A stretch of DNA of 64,000 bases, from the NCBI GenBank assembly GCA_949152475.1, contig OX424559.1:32717119-32781118 (forward strand), written 5' to 3'. The notes beneath the pieces were generated by a model. It searched no databases, was not told the origin of the DNA, and worked only from the letters and a program-made list of their open reading frames with translations. The position numbers and the translations under genes were made by a program. This DNA comes from Terebella lapidaria (lineage: Eukaryota; Annelida; Polychaeta; Terebellida; Terebellidae). Positions 51,359 through 62,906 of the stretch are shown here, piece by piece (the stretch's first letter is position 1; each line of letters begins with the position of its first letter).

Positions 51359-53724
51359 TAGACTGGAGGCCAAACCTGCAAAAGGCCGTTATTTTGAGAG
51401 TTAGTATGCACGGAGACACCCATTGGCGAATGTGGTATCGCTGAAAAGCTTAAGACCTAAGGGTCACATTTTGACATATCCCGCCTTTTGGGACAGGGGC
51501 GGTCACCATGGAAACGGGCTCGGAAAGTCAATGACCTCAAATTTAATCAAGTGTCCTGCTAGGCACCCGGAATGGCGTAACATATCACTGAAAGTGCTCC
51601 TTCAAAGGAATGGTTCAATCGATTGGGTTTAGTTTTGGAACATAGACATATGCTGGTACTAGGTATGTGTTGGCGGAGTGACCCCAATGAGGTGTCAAGA
51701 ATGGAGGTCCCGGGGGTCGGGATCACCACCCCCTGGAGTTCGCCCCTTCTCCAAATAATGACAAAAGTGTGAATTGGGGTTCAAAAGTTTGTTTGTTGAA
51801 GAGACCAAGCAATATAAGAGTTATTAAATGGCACCATTCAAGGATAAGACCAGTTATGATTGCAATGATACCAGCATCACTTTTAGATGGGGCCGGTTAC
51901 CATGGCAACGGACGTTACAAATGGTAGGCGTCGGGTCTATTTTTCACCCAAAAATGGCAAGATTATCGGGGTTCAGGCTATATGAAAGTGTTAATGATCG
52001 AAAACATGGCTATATGAGGCTACCATCATTGTCATAGATGAACATAATATGGGACACAGATATGCTGATAGCACCGTGGCCTCAGGGTGGGGCTCGTTTT
52101 CATGACAACAGGTCTATTTTCCCATAAAAATGGCAAAAATTATGAAGATTTGGTTGCTTTAAAGTGTTGATATTTAAAGACAGATCAACGATCTTGTCTC
52201 ATAAGGCACACACGTGGGGCAGAAACGGAATGCTACCTCTGTGGCCCCTGGGTGAGGCTCGTTGCCATGACAACAGACGTTTCTTTTGGTAGGCGTCGGG
52301 TCTATTTTTCACCCGAAAATGACAAGAATTACGGGGTTCAGGCTGTTTAAAAGTGTTAATGGTCTAAGACATGGCTATATGAGGTTCTATTTTTTGCATA
52401 AAAATGGCCAAGGTGGAAGAATGGCCATGGTGGACGAATGGGTGGCGCCCCTAGTGAGTAAATTGTGCAAATAACCGTTTGTTATGTGGTCTATGTATTG
52501 AATATTTCTTCATCATATAACATGTCATCACTTGTCATGCCGTTTATTAGTGCATTGGAGTTGTATAAGCAAATAACAAAAGCCGTTTTAAAAAAAAAAC
52601 TATCAAAACAATGTGCAGCGTGGTGTTGAAACCAATGGCTGGCGAGCGCACAAACTATAGGGGTTGGTTTGTTCAAACGGCATTCTGAAACTATTCAGTC
52701 AACACCAAATACACATGGTTTCCATTTATATACGATATTCCATGTAATTTGCCAATTTTTGAGGGAATTCATCACAAAATATTCGACTGGAAACAGTTTT
52801 TATACGGAATATGTGGTGTCAAATCCAATAACTAACGCCTAAAAGACTGAAAGTCAAGTTGTTTTCGAGGCTACTACGAATAAACAGATGTTTTAGTAAT
52901 TATCAAAGTTCTGGGAAGTTCCTTGGAATCGACCATTTTTTTATGCAAAAAAAATAAATCATTTTTACAATGAGGATTACATATTACTCGAATCCTGTGG
53001 GATGCATTGCGATGACAGGTGGAACTGATATCTTCACAATATATTTGAGAAAAGCTAATAACATATTTTATTATTCAAAAAGGAAAGAAATACGAGGCAT
53101 ACAAGACTCAAGCAATATATCCACATTGATTATCAATATCCAGCAGTCGGTTGAACATGTCCTTGAGAAGGATTTTAGTAAATGTCTAACAATCTGGTTA
53201 AAAATTCACCATGTCATTTCAAAATATAATATTCCATGAACCAAACGGTAAATTTTCTCCAAATTTCTCATTTTGGTCACTAAGGTCGATAGCAACAAAC
53301 TATCAAATTTTGAAAGATATCTATATGGAAGCAAATAGTTAGCAAATAGTTAGGTCATCATTGGCCTCAAAATTGTCAATAGATAAATAGCCAGAATTCG
53401 GTAAGAATGAAGTTTATTACATACAGTTGTAAATGATAAGTTTACAAAGAACAATATTTTACATTCAAGTAATTTCACTGCAATTCCTGTTAATTATTTG
53501 TTTTTATTGTGAGCCAGTTTTCTACAGTCAGATTCAATTCATATGACTAAATGGATTTTTGAGTACAGGACTGATTTTACATTTCTGAACGATAAAGTTT
53601 ATCGAACATGTAATCATACTTCGGTACCCCTGATAGGACATGACGACATGACTACGTCGTTTGTACGAAGTACTACTTCGTTTGCAAGATGTAGTAAGTT
53701 ATTCGCACGAAGTACTGAGTCGTT

Positions 53725-55070
53725 TGCACAATTCGTGACACAGATTCGGAGCCTAAGTTGTGTGATCGTTTTGGGAACTTCTTCAGCAACAAAATTGCTG
53801 AGAATACATCAACGTTCTCTGATGATCTCCCAGACTGCAGAATAGTGACAATCTGATCACATGCGAACTCGAGAACTTCAAAAGGCTAACATCAGACGAA
53901 GTCAGTAACATCATCAAATCTTCACTATCGAGATCATCGCGAATTGATCTATCCCAACTTGGCCCGTGAAAAAAATGTCAGGAGGTTTTGCTGTCCTTGA
54001 TAACTGCAATTGTGAACTCCTCGCTCTGCGGTGGTGTATTTTCGTCTTCACTCAAGCGAGCCTTGATCGCACCCATTTTGAGAAAAAAAAACATGGGTCT
54101 GACACCGAAGAACTGTCAAACTATAGACCGGTATCGAACCTTCCATTGCCATCTAAAATCATTGAAGGCAACCGACCAACAGTTACGACAGTACACAGTG
54201 TCTGGTCTCGAGGAAGCACTCTATTCAGCATACCAGCGGCACCACAGCACGGAGACTGCATTGGCCAATGTACACACCGATTTGTTACAGGCAGATGACC
54301 ATCGTCAGGAGGGGCTGCTAATATTTCTTGAGCCTTTGATACTGTTAATCACATCCTGCTCCTGTCAAGGCTTCTTCCGACTACAACATCAGAGGAGCTA
54401 CCCTTATCTGGTTTGAACCCTATCTTTCCAACCGTACACAAACAGTATGTATGAGCGGCACGATCGGAACTAGCAGCGACTTGGTGATCACCACAGGGAT
54501 AAGTGTTAGGCCCTCGTCTGTTTACATTGTACAGAGTTTCACTCGGTGCGTTGATCAGAAACGGCGGAATATTCTATCATCTAAGGATGACTAGCAATTA
54601 TACACCACGTGTCATCATGATGATATCCCTTGGATTACTGCATCAGTCTGATATCTTCAGTCTGGATGTCCTCAAATCAGTTTAATCTGAACCAGTCTAA
54701 AATGGACATCGTTCTGCTGGCCTCCAGGTAAACCATCGCACGTGCGCCTGATGCTCCCTTTGAAATTCGTGTTGGTGAAAGTGTCATACAGCAATCCCCC
54801 GAAGTTAGGAACCTTGGTGTGCTAATGTACAGTGAGATGACTATGGTTCCACAGGTCAAATCACTTGCCGATCGACCATGATCCATCTGCGTCATCTGGG
54901 CAAAATCAGACCTAAATTATATCAGGAATCTGCAAGCAGCTTGGCTTTTTCACTAGTTACCTGCAGGCTTGATATCAACAACTCTCTTTATTACGGTATT
55001 GGCAAGGGTCACTTGAACCTTTTGCCAAAGGTGCAGAACACTGACCAATAGTCTGACCAATAACCCACAT
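53725..55070 (+). pseudogene. CR1-like LINE ORF2 relic, many breaks
   Basis: Plus-strand pieces of one reverse transcriptase in order but in shifting frames: CDRFGNFFSNKIAE, then SSLCGGVFSSSLKRALIAPIL (54005-54085), a YRPVSNLP box near 54122, YQRHHSTETALANVHTDLL near 54225-54290, GPRLFTLYRVSLGALIRNGG near 54510-54565 in place of the usual YADD-containing stretch, and a C-terminal piece (LNQSKMDIVLLAS, VRNLGVLM) to about 55070. These boxes are typical of CR1-like LINEs. Many frameshifts and some loss; no A tract seen. Confidence 0.8.
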
Positions 55071-55097
55071 TATCATTATACACATTTACATTTTTAA

Positions 55098-55941
55098 AGC
55101 CTAACTAGAGTGAAAAAATAATTTTTTGTAGTTTAGTGTCAATATCAAAGACGGAAGTCTGGGGATCATTTCTGTTTTTACAAAATTGAAATATCTCGAA
55201 TAGTCACTATTTTATGGCGGTTTGTTTATGACATGTCCTATTGACCTTTCGGGGTCATATGCAAATATGCAAATGAGCAATGATGACGTCATATGAGTCA
55301 CTGAAAGATAATGAGCTCATTGAAACCAGTACTGCATAATAGTAAAGAACATGAAAATAATTTTGTTCCACATGACTCCATACAGAAAATATTCAAATTT
55401 TAAATAAATTTTGTAAACCACGTTGCTATGGAGATTTTGTTGCTAACCACTGATAATTCCACATCATAAGGACCTCAAGTTTTGTTACATTATGATCCTT
55501 TGTCAAAATGTTGAAAGAAACTAGCACCTTCACGTGTCCTAACAGTTCAATTGTCCATAGCAACCCACCCAACAACTGGTTGCTAAGGGGCGCTAGCTCT
55601 GAGTGTGTAGCCTTGACAACATGATGACATAGCATAAGACTGACTATGCATTACCACAAAACATATCAGTTTCTATAGGAACCTTTATCTACATCATAAC
55701 CCTTGCATAAATGAGGTTTGAGATAGCTAATTATGGTACTTGACTCATATGACGTCATGAATATCTAATTATAATAATTAATGAGGTCCTGCAAAATGCT
55801 GATAGATTGGAAAAAAGTAATTCACGAAAATAGAATATCTCCGGTTGTGGTTGAGATTTTCAAGTTCTGTAAAAACCAAAATGATCAGGGAATCCATATC
55901 CACGGTATAAGAACATAAAAATTATACACTCTAGTTAGACT
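55098..55941. mobile_element. 844-base MITE, TTAA-flanked (piggyBac-like), with CRE and AP-1 sites
   Basis: TTAA lies at 55094-55097 and 55942-55945. The ends AGCCTAACTAGAGTG (left) and AGTCTAACTAGAGTG (right, reverse complement) are inverted repeats. Inside, ATGACGTCATATGAGTCA (55283-55300) and its exact reverse complement (55741-55758) form an inner inverted pair, each with a perfect CRE (TGACGTCA) and an AP-1 site (TGAGTCA). It has the same plan as the MITE at 10424-11298. No coding capacity. Located in intron 2 of gene 2. Confidence 0.85.
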
Positions 55942-57661
55942 TTAAACATTTCATTTACATCAAGATATATTTTGCATAATACACGAGCTGATTATACCCA
56001 TACCCCTTTCCCGTTCTAGCCATGGCCATATAGATTAACGAACATGCATGGATATAAAGGAAAAGAGTATCAATAATATAGACCATCCATGCAGTCTACA
56101 CTTCCATCACAGACCTATTATCGCAAATTTACAAGTCCGTAGAGTAGGGTTGCAGCATTGATGTGCAACAGTGTGTGCACAACTAGACCTATTGCCATGG
56201 AAATAGGTCGTGCGAACGAAGTAGTTTTTTTCGTCATGTCCTATCAGGGGCACCAGAGTATGATTATTTGTTCTATAAACTTTATCGTTTAGAAATGTAA
56301 AATAGGTCCTGTACTCAATAATACATTTAGTCATATGAATTGAATTTGACTATCAGCTTTACAAAACTGGTTCACAATAGAAACAAATATTTAAAACGTA
56401 TTGCAGTGAAATTGCGCTGAATGTACAATATTGTTCTTTGTGAATTTATCGTTTACAAATGTAAGTAATACATTTTATTCCAACTGATTATACTGGCCAT
56501 TTAGCCACTAACAATTTTAAACAGCCCGAACTTCATATTTTTCTTGCCATTTTGTGCCAAAAAATAGAAATGGCACGGATGGTTAATACTCCCTGTTGCC
56601 TTGGCAACGAGGCCCACCCAAGGGCCACAGTGGTAGCATCCCGTCCCTGTCCCACGTGTGTTTTATCTGAATCATGTCGTTGATCTGTCTTTAACCATTA
56701 GCACTTTAAACACCCCCTCTTCAATATTTTCCAAGTTGTATTAGAAAATAGACATATTGCCAGGTAGCCCCACCCTTAGGCCACGGTGCTATCAGCACGT
56801 CCATGTCCCATATTATGTTCATCTATGACAAAGGTAAGCGCCCTAAATAGCCCTTAAATAACAATTCTGAACAGCCTGAACCCCGTAGTTATAGACCGGA
56901 CGCCTACCATTAGAAACGTTTTGTTGTCATGGAAACGAGCCTCACCCTGAGGCCACGGTGCTATCAGCATGTCCGTGTCCCATATTATGTTCACCTATGA
57001 TAATGATGGTAGCCTCATATAGCCATGTCTCCGATCGTTAACACTTTTATACAACCTAAACCCCGATATTCTTGCCATTTTTGGGTGAAAAATGGTCCCG
57101 ACGCCTACCATTTGTAACGTCTGTTGCCATGGCAACCGGCCCCACCCACAAGTGATGCTGGTATCATTGCAATCCCAACTGGTCTTACCCTTGAATGGTG
57201 CTATTTAATAACTTTTATATTGCTTGGTCTCTTGAACAAACAAACTTTTGAACCCCAAATCACACTTTTGTCATTATTTGGAGAAGGGGCGAACTCCAGG
57301 GGTGGTGATCCCGACCCCGGGGCCTCCATTCTTGACACCTCATTGGGGTCACTCCGCCAACACATACCCAGTACCAGCATCTGTCTAAGTTCCAAAATTA
57401 AACCCAATCGGTTGAACCATTCTTTCAAAGGAGCACTTTCAGTGATATGTTATGCCATTCCAGGTGCTTAGCAGGACGCTTGATTGAATTTGAGGTCATT
57501 GACCTTCCGAGCCCGTTTCCATGGTGACCGCCCCTGTCCCAAAAGACGGGATATGTCAAAATGTGACCCTTAGGTCTTAAGCTTTCCAACGATACCACAT
57601 TCGCCAATGGGTGTCTCCGTGCAAACCAAATTCCCAAAAACCGGATTTGGCCCCCGGTCTA

Positions 57662-59070
57662 TCTGCGCACATCATATATACAAGAATAATTGTTTCATTT
57701 CTGTAACCGTAGTTGAGTTGATGTGGTTTGACAAATTTGTTTATCAGAAACTTTGACTGAAATATAATATATAATTAGAATAATTATATATCTCCATATC
57801 TAGAACAACATTTGACAATATAGGGTTTCAAGTTAAAAATACTAACGGCAATACAAGTAGGCGATTATTCTCAAAATGTCCTTGAACTGGTTACAGTTTC
57901 ACTGACCAGTTAACTGAAAGTAAATGAAATATATTGATTTATGCAATGAAAATTGCATAAATTGACGCCAAAATGAAACTACTTAACTATATTCGCTTGA
58001 GTACGGTACTTCTTGGGCATGCACACTTGTGTCTAATAAATGAGATTCTGCTATGGCGGTATTCTCGAAGGCAAAAACACATTTTGTCACGGTGGACAAA
58101 ATCTACGCACCCTATCGTAAATGCACCCGCACCCAATTGCATTGAGAGGAGGCGCAGAGGCCGCAAATTTCACCGAAAGTGGTGAACTACACAAAAATGA
58201 CATATGATTTCAATAAATTGAATAGTTTATGGAATAGTATGTCTATTCCACCGATTATTTTATTTTTGTCATGAAATATATGCTGCGAGTTATGGGCTCA
58301 CCAATACGGGAGCGTAGAAGGGCCACGAGTATTTTTTTTTATCTCTCGTCTTATATTTCGATAATATCGAAATATATCTTGATAATATTGACTTATAACT
58401 TGGTAATATCTACCTGTATCTAAATATCTTCGACTTTTAACTCGCCCACTGAATGAATACCATTGCATCCTACTCACACTTTTTGATCCTTATTGAAAAT
58501 GGAGAAACAAGTACGTGCAGAAGCGGCCCAATCATATCCTGACCTTTCTTTTATATTAAATGAGGATTAAAAATGTGACCGGCGGATTGAATGTCATTCA
58601 TTTTGGTGGGCAAATAATATTGAGGCGTAACGTATGATACTTGGGCCCAAGCATCCTAACTTACTTGGTCAAAAGTGGCTTGGGCCGAAATCTCTATTTG
58701 TTTTGCCCTTGGACAACAAAGAGTTCCAATTTCGGAAGTGATTGCGAAATATTGCTTATTTTAATTTCGACTGTATTCTCATTGTTTGCCAAATACCAAT
58801 ATTCCAAATAATTTTCAAACCATTATTTATAGATTTGATTGATAAATAATATAGTTTCTGATTTGGAGTACATAACAGAACGATGTTATAATTTATGTAA
58901 TTCACAGTTGTATTTTATTTTGCATAAAATGCTGCTGGTTCACTGGAATGTTCATGGATAACGAACGTTCTTTACTTGCTGAGAAAATCAAATAACAGCA
59001 TACACCCATACCCAGCCACACTTACACACTGCCAACCACCCACACACACACAAATGCTCCTTTAATTTAG
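57662..59070 (+). other. Rest of gene 2 intron 2; nothing recognised
   Basis: AT-rich, no exon or repeat family recognised. A small palindrome ATATTTCGATAATATCGAAATAT lies near 58351-58373. A CA-rich tract precedes the acceptor. Confidence 0.6.
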
Positions 59071-59228
59071 GCACGGGTCCAGAGGCAGATCATACTGAAC
59101 CCGGGGGGTCGGGACGATATATTTACACGGAAGTGTCCAATGTTCCTCAAGATGCTGAAGCTGAGATCCGCACCCCGGAATTAGGCCAGAGCGGGCCGTC
59201 TTGTCTCAGCTTCTCCTACCACATGAAG
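59071..59228 (+). CDS. Gene 2 exon 3: middle of the MAM domain
   Basis: Acceptor TTTAATTTAG, donor ATGAAG|GTATCG, phases 1 and 0. It codes for GTGPEADHTEPGGSGRYIYTE..., with the DHT...G.Y signature of MAM domains, and SGPSCLSFSYHMK with the conserved C-L-x-F-x-Y-H-M block. Confidence 0.9.
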
Positions 59229-59674
59229 GTATCGTCAGCAACAGGGTAGTATCACTGCTTTGCATATGTATGGGTGGCGTATAAATCTACGTTTCTTTGT
59301 GATTTGTAGGTCTAGCGCATCGTCATGGCTTTCAATTTTCACAACCGGTAACAATAAATTCTTCTATGTGGTTTACAATTTTTACATGCACGTGATATCC
59401 AAAAAACACACAAATATTTTTATTCAAGAAGAAATTATTTCAGAGAGATAATTATCTAGTTTGGTTTTATCTATCAATTTTAGATGTGGAAATTCATGTA
59501 GATACTGAACTTCAGAAATGTACTCCATGATACTTTAGAAATAAATACATGTACACGTATATTGAGCAGCACAATATATCGGTTTTATGTAACATCCAAG
59601 CTCCAAAGCAATCCGGCCTATTTCAAAAGTATGTTTAGTATCTATTTAGTATAATTAGATATTGGGACTTACAG
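59229..59674 (+). other. Gene 2 intron 3; nothing recognised
   Basis: AT-rich intron between two MAM exons; no repeat recognised. Confidence 0.7.
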
Positions 59675-59771
59675 GGACAACACATTGGAGACTTAGAAGT
59701 GTCGGCTGTCAACCTCAGTGGAACATCGGTTATAACACGTACTGTCTGGCAAAGATCAGGACATCAGGGAG
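59675..59771 (+). CDS. Gene 2 exon 4: MAM domain
   Basis: Acceptor GGACTTACAG, donor GGGAG|GTAGGG, phases 0 and 1. It codes for GQHIGDLEVSAVNLSGT..., then VWQRSGHQG. G-x-L-x-V and V-W-x-R-S-G-x-Q-G are standard MAM core motifs. Confidence 0.9.
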
Positions 59772-60049
59772 GTAGGGAATGAACAAAGAACAACACGTTA
59801 ATAAATAAAAATGAAGGTGTATTATAAAGTGACAATGATAACAAAAACGTATCCTCCATTTGTCATTGTTGATGTGTGAATTTGTTTTGCCTGTTAGAAC
59901 ATAGTTGGTTCATTAGTAGGCGTAGTAATTTTTGTGTGAATATCTGAAAATAGTGATATTAAAATATGAAAAGAACAAGAAACAAATTGACACATTTATA
60001 TTTATATTGTCAAAAAATGTCACATAAGTTGGTTGCTATCTACCGACAG

Positions 60050-60265
60050 AGACATGGTTAGACGCACACATAGCCTTCCAACCCAGGCTGGGTAGAGTAC
60101 TATTTCGGTCTAAGCGCAGTTCTGAGATGGACGAGCCATTTGGAGACATTGCCCTGGATGATATAAGAATTTATAACCCACCTTGTCCAGAGAACAGTGT
60201 TGGGAGAACTGCAACTCCGGCCCCAGTAGATCCATCGTCCTCAACCGTCGCTCCTCCGATCAAAG
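60050..60265 (+). CDS. Gene 2 exon 5: end of MAM domain and Thr/Pro/Ser linker
   Basis: Acceptor CTACCGACAG, donor AAAG|GTGAGG, phases 1 and 1. It codes for TWLDAHIAFQPRLGRVLF... and FGDIALDDIRIYNPPC, the classical closing motif of MAM domains (G-D-I-A-x-D-D-I), then a linker rich in Thr, Pro and Ser that may be O-glycosylated. Confidence 0.92.
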
Positions 60266-60391
60266 GTGAGGGTTGAAACACCATCAGCCTAATATATAAA
60301 TAGTTTTACTATTGGCAATATGCCAATACACTTATTCATGCAATAAGGTATTCCCTGTTTATTTTACGCTGCAGTTTACATCAAATTTCAG

Positions 60392-60712
60392 ACCCTATGG
60401 GGGTGGTAGAAATCCACAACACGACTTCATCTTCCGTCAGCATTGAATGGGAACAAAGACCTGTGCCAACAAATAAAATAAACTCATATAGTTATGAAAT
60501 CACCTATTATGCAGCTGAAAAATCACCGAAATATTTCTCCAAATTGCAGACATCTGGCAGCAAACTAACAGCAAAACTCAAAAACCTGACATTCAATAAA
60601 AGATACACAGTAGAAATTATTCCCATTCAAAAGACATACTCGGACAATAATGAAAAACATGAAGAACATCAGGCACCATACCACAGTATCATTTTTCAAA
60701 CATTATGCAAAG
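60392..60712 (+). CDS. Gene 2 exon 6: fibronectin type III domain
   Basis: Acceptor TCAAATTTCAG, donor CAAAG|GTAGG, phases 1 and 1, so one domain per exon. SVSIEWEQRP holds the conserved Trp, YSYEITYYAAEK the C-strand, and LKNLTFNKRYTVEIIPI the Leu-x-N-Leu...Y-x-V end motif of FN3 domains. Several N-glycosylation sites (NTT, NLT). Confidence 0.88.
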
Positions 60713-60807
60713 GTAGGCACCAGTGAAGTATGAATAGAAATATGTTTCAGATCATATTATTGTATGATCTGGATGAATGCAAATAATCAATATAAATATC
60801 AAATTTC

Positions 60808-61232
60808 CGACCCAAGTGACGATTGCCCTGCGAGTTGTGGTCTATCTCAAAATCGAAATCGGGAATTTCTGAGAATCTGCTCATTGTAGACACATGGAAC
60901 TTCCCCAACTATCTATATATGCCGTGTAGATGTCAAAACTAAAACTACGACTCGGGCGCTATAGCAGGATACCCATTGTGCAGTGTGAGTACATTTTTGG
61001 CATGAATAATTTGTTATTTTTTGTGCAGGATATATCTTAAATTATTGTTTTTTATTTCCATATTTTGGGAATATGAATAATTGTCTCTGTCAAATTATAT
61101 CATGAAAATCATCTACATGGCATATATAAATAATTTGGGAAGTTTCATGCATCTACAATGAGTGGATGCTCAGAAATTCCAGATTTAAGTATTGAAGTAG
61201 ACAACTTGCAAGTCGGTTTCTCAGTTGGGTTG
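60808..61232. mobile_element. 425-base inverted-repeat element (MITE-like) in intron 6
   Basis: The outer ends CGACCCAAGTGA and CAACCCAACTGA (reverse complement of the right end) begin imperfect inverted repeats of over 100 bases that share GGAATTTCTGAG, CTCATTGTAGA and TATATATGCC. No coding. Target duplication not clear. Confidence 0.75.
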
Positions 61233-61320
61233 ACTCTTGATGCAATGCTATGAATGCTTAACTTGTTTCTGCTTCTGTTGAATCCCATGTGTGTGAATCA
61301 AAATTTACTATATTTTGCAG

Positions 61321-61397
61321 AGCCCAGCCCACCAAATATCACATTAGCAGCTTGTGATTCCTGCAACATCCAACCGGCCATTGTGGTAAAATACATG
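61321..61397 (+). CDS. Gene 2 exon 7: start of second FN3-like domain
   Basis: Acceptor TATTTTGCAG, phase 1. It codes for PSPPNITLAACDSCNIQPAI and so on. Two donors are possible, after ...KYM (61397) or after ...AIV (61385); both leave phase 0, so the longer form adds four residues without changing frame. I chose the longer. Confidence 0.7.
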
Positions 61398-61611
61398 GTA
61401 AATATGACAACTCCAAAAAAAACCCAACAAATTAGCACATACGAGTCAAGGACACAATCACTCATGAAAACTCAGCAGAATAAATGTAATGCGCACCAAA
61501 TGCTCAATGAGCCTGGCCTCCTGAACATACCCTACTAGCGAACTTGAAAAATACACAAACTGTTAAGTCCAAGGGACCACAAATGTGCAGATAACTGAAC
61601 ATTTCTTTCAG

Positions 61612-61831
61612 CTGTCCCGTGACATCGGTTGTGACAGTATTGTCAGAGCCTGGGTCGAATATAGTGGAACTAGTGCCATCCCATGGTCGAGACATGAAGC
61701 CCCGGTCTTTGGCACGACTTTGACTTTGACTCCAGATGTCACGTGGTTTTATGGTGTCAAGATGCACGTGCGAAACAATGAAAACCTCACCGCAACATCG
61801 ATCCTACAGAAAACTAATTTTACTATGGAAA
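61612..61831 (+). CDS. Gene 2 exon 8: second FN3-like domain
   Basis: Acceptor CATTTCTTTCAG, donor GGAAA|GTTAGT, phases 0 and 1. It codes for SIVRAWVEYSGTSAIPW... and TWFYGVKMHVRNNENLT, with the spacing of a diverged FN3 or Ig-like fold. It holds N-glycosylation sites (NLT, NFT). Confidence 0.78.
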
Positions 61832-62190
61832 GTTAGTGGAAATTGCTGTAATATTTGGCAATATATATGAACAGAAAAGCACATATGCAGCATCGAATCA
61901 AAATTTCCAAATTATTTTGCGAAGAGGTGAATGTCGATTCATATGATAGCTGTAGTTTTCCCATTAAATTGTCATCTACACATGAGGCGACTCTCATCAA
62001 AGCTTCATTTTCCTTTGTTTTGCCAATTGGGAACTTGATTTCGTCCCATATTTTCTCAAATAAGTTTTTTTTTCTGGCTGCGTTATGTTATCCAAAACTT
62101 ACCCAATTTTTGACGTGATGTAGAACAACTTGAGAACATGCAATAAACATTTCGAAGCACGTTCATTACTGTATGTTTTGTCTACAATAG
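61832..62190 (+). other. Gene 2 intron 8; nothing recognised
   Basis: Short AT-rich intron without repeats I can name. Confidence 0.65.
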
Positions 62191-62262
62191 ATGTTTTCCC
62201 CGTAGAAGCTCCCAGTGCCACTATGACAAGCAGCGTGACAGACAACTCCACGCCTGAGCAAG
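62191..62262 (+). CDS. Gene 2 exon 9: extracellular stalk
   Basis: Acceptor TCTACAATAG, donor GCAAG|GTTCG, phases 1 and 1. It codes for VFPVEAPSATMTSSVTDNST and PEQ, a Ser/Thr-rich stalk before the membrane helix. As a phase 1-1 exon of 72 bases it could be skipped without losing frame. Confidence 0.75.
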
Positions 62263-62559
62263 GTTCGTGCCCCAGTAATATTTGTTCCACATTACTCCAA
62301 GCCTTTGTCGTGTCCTTTTCTGCTTCTGCATAATTAGGGAATATATTTTCCTGGATGAAACTTGCATTTGAGAGCAAAGAGAATTGTTTGACACCCTCTA
62401 TGATTTCAATGTGTGATTACCCGATTGGAAACGTTCACCGATTTGGATAATGTTTGTGTACCATGTTGAGGTTGATGAGCAGTAAAGTTTCCTTCAACAT
62501 ACATCCAGTGCTGGATGGGAAATATAACAGTTATATTATGTCCCATATTTTCTTTCCAG

Positions 62560-62906
62560 CTAATCCCAGTTGTATCACGAGTTGGGTCCTGTTTGGAGTG
62601 ACAGCCGCTGCGTTGATAGCCTCACTTGCTGTGAATGTGGTACTTTGTGTGAAACGAAATCACAAACCAAGCAATAGCTCGCAGGATGTACCCAAGAACG
62701 AGCAGTATTTGGACACAAGTGTGGATTCACCTGCTGCGGAGGCGGGCAATCCTTATTTAATTCACCATGTGCCTACTGAGTATGAACCGGTTGATCAAAC
62801 AGGGAGAGAAGGCTATGTGAATGTAGATGCAGGGGGTACAAGGGATGCTGCTCAAGTAGAGTACGATAATATTCCGAGACATTTGCATGAATATGTGAAC
62901 CGGTAA
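62560..62906 (+). CDS. Gene 2 exon 10: transmembrane helix and cytoplasmic tail
   Basis: Acceptor TCTTTCCAG, phase 1, stop at 62904-62906. A hydrophobic helix of about 23 residues runs from SWVLF to VVLCV, followed by KRNHK (stop-transfer). The tail of about 85 residues holds YVNV, YDNI and YVNR, three Y-x-N motifs of the kind bound by the Grb2 SH2 domain when phosphorylated, plus EQYLD, NPYLI and EYEPV. This suggests signalling through adaptor proteins, which is inference from motifs. Confidence 0.88.

Larger units (their letters stand above)
51359..57661. mobile_element. 6.3-kb foldback DNA element with long inverted arms
   Basis: The left end TAGACTGGAGGCCAAA is matched by the right end as reverse complement TAGACCGGGGGCCAAA. 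The arms run colinearly inwards: 51410-52465 pairs with 56500-57632 (GCACGGAGACACCCATTGGC and GCGGTCACCATGGAAACGGG in both), and 53370-53680 pairs with 56180-56500. The left arm has about 900 extra bases (52470-53370). Each arm holds roughly three imperfect tandem units of about 200 bases (TTGCCATGGCAAC, GGCGTCGGGTCTATTTTTCACCC). The centre holds a LINE relic and a MITE. No transposase or capsid gene is seen. Target duplication not resolved. Confidence 0.78.

Noticed and set aside
51359-57661. Long inverted-repeat element as a Polinton
   Set aside because: No DNA polymerase, integrase, packaging ATPase or capsid sequence; only repeat arms, a LINE relic and a MITE.
57970-58190. Small open frame in intron 2 of gene 2
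   Set aside because: No domain, no splice context, composition like the surrounding intron.
61254-61538. Single small gene of 94 codons
   Set aside because: It is exon 7 of gene 2 plus flanking intron read-through.
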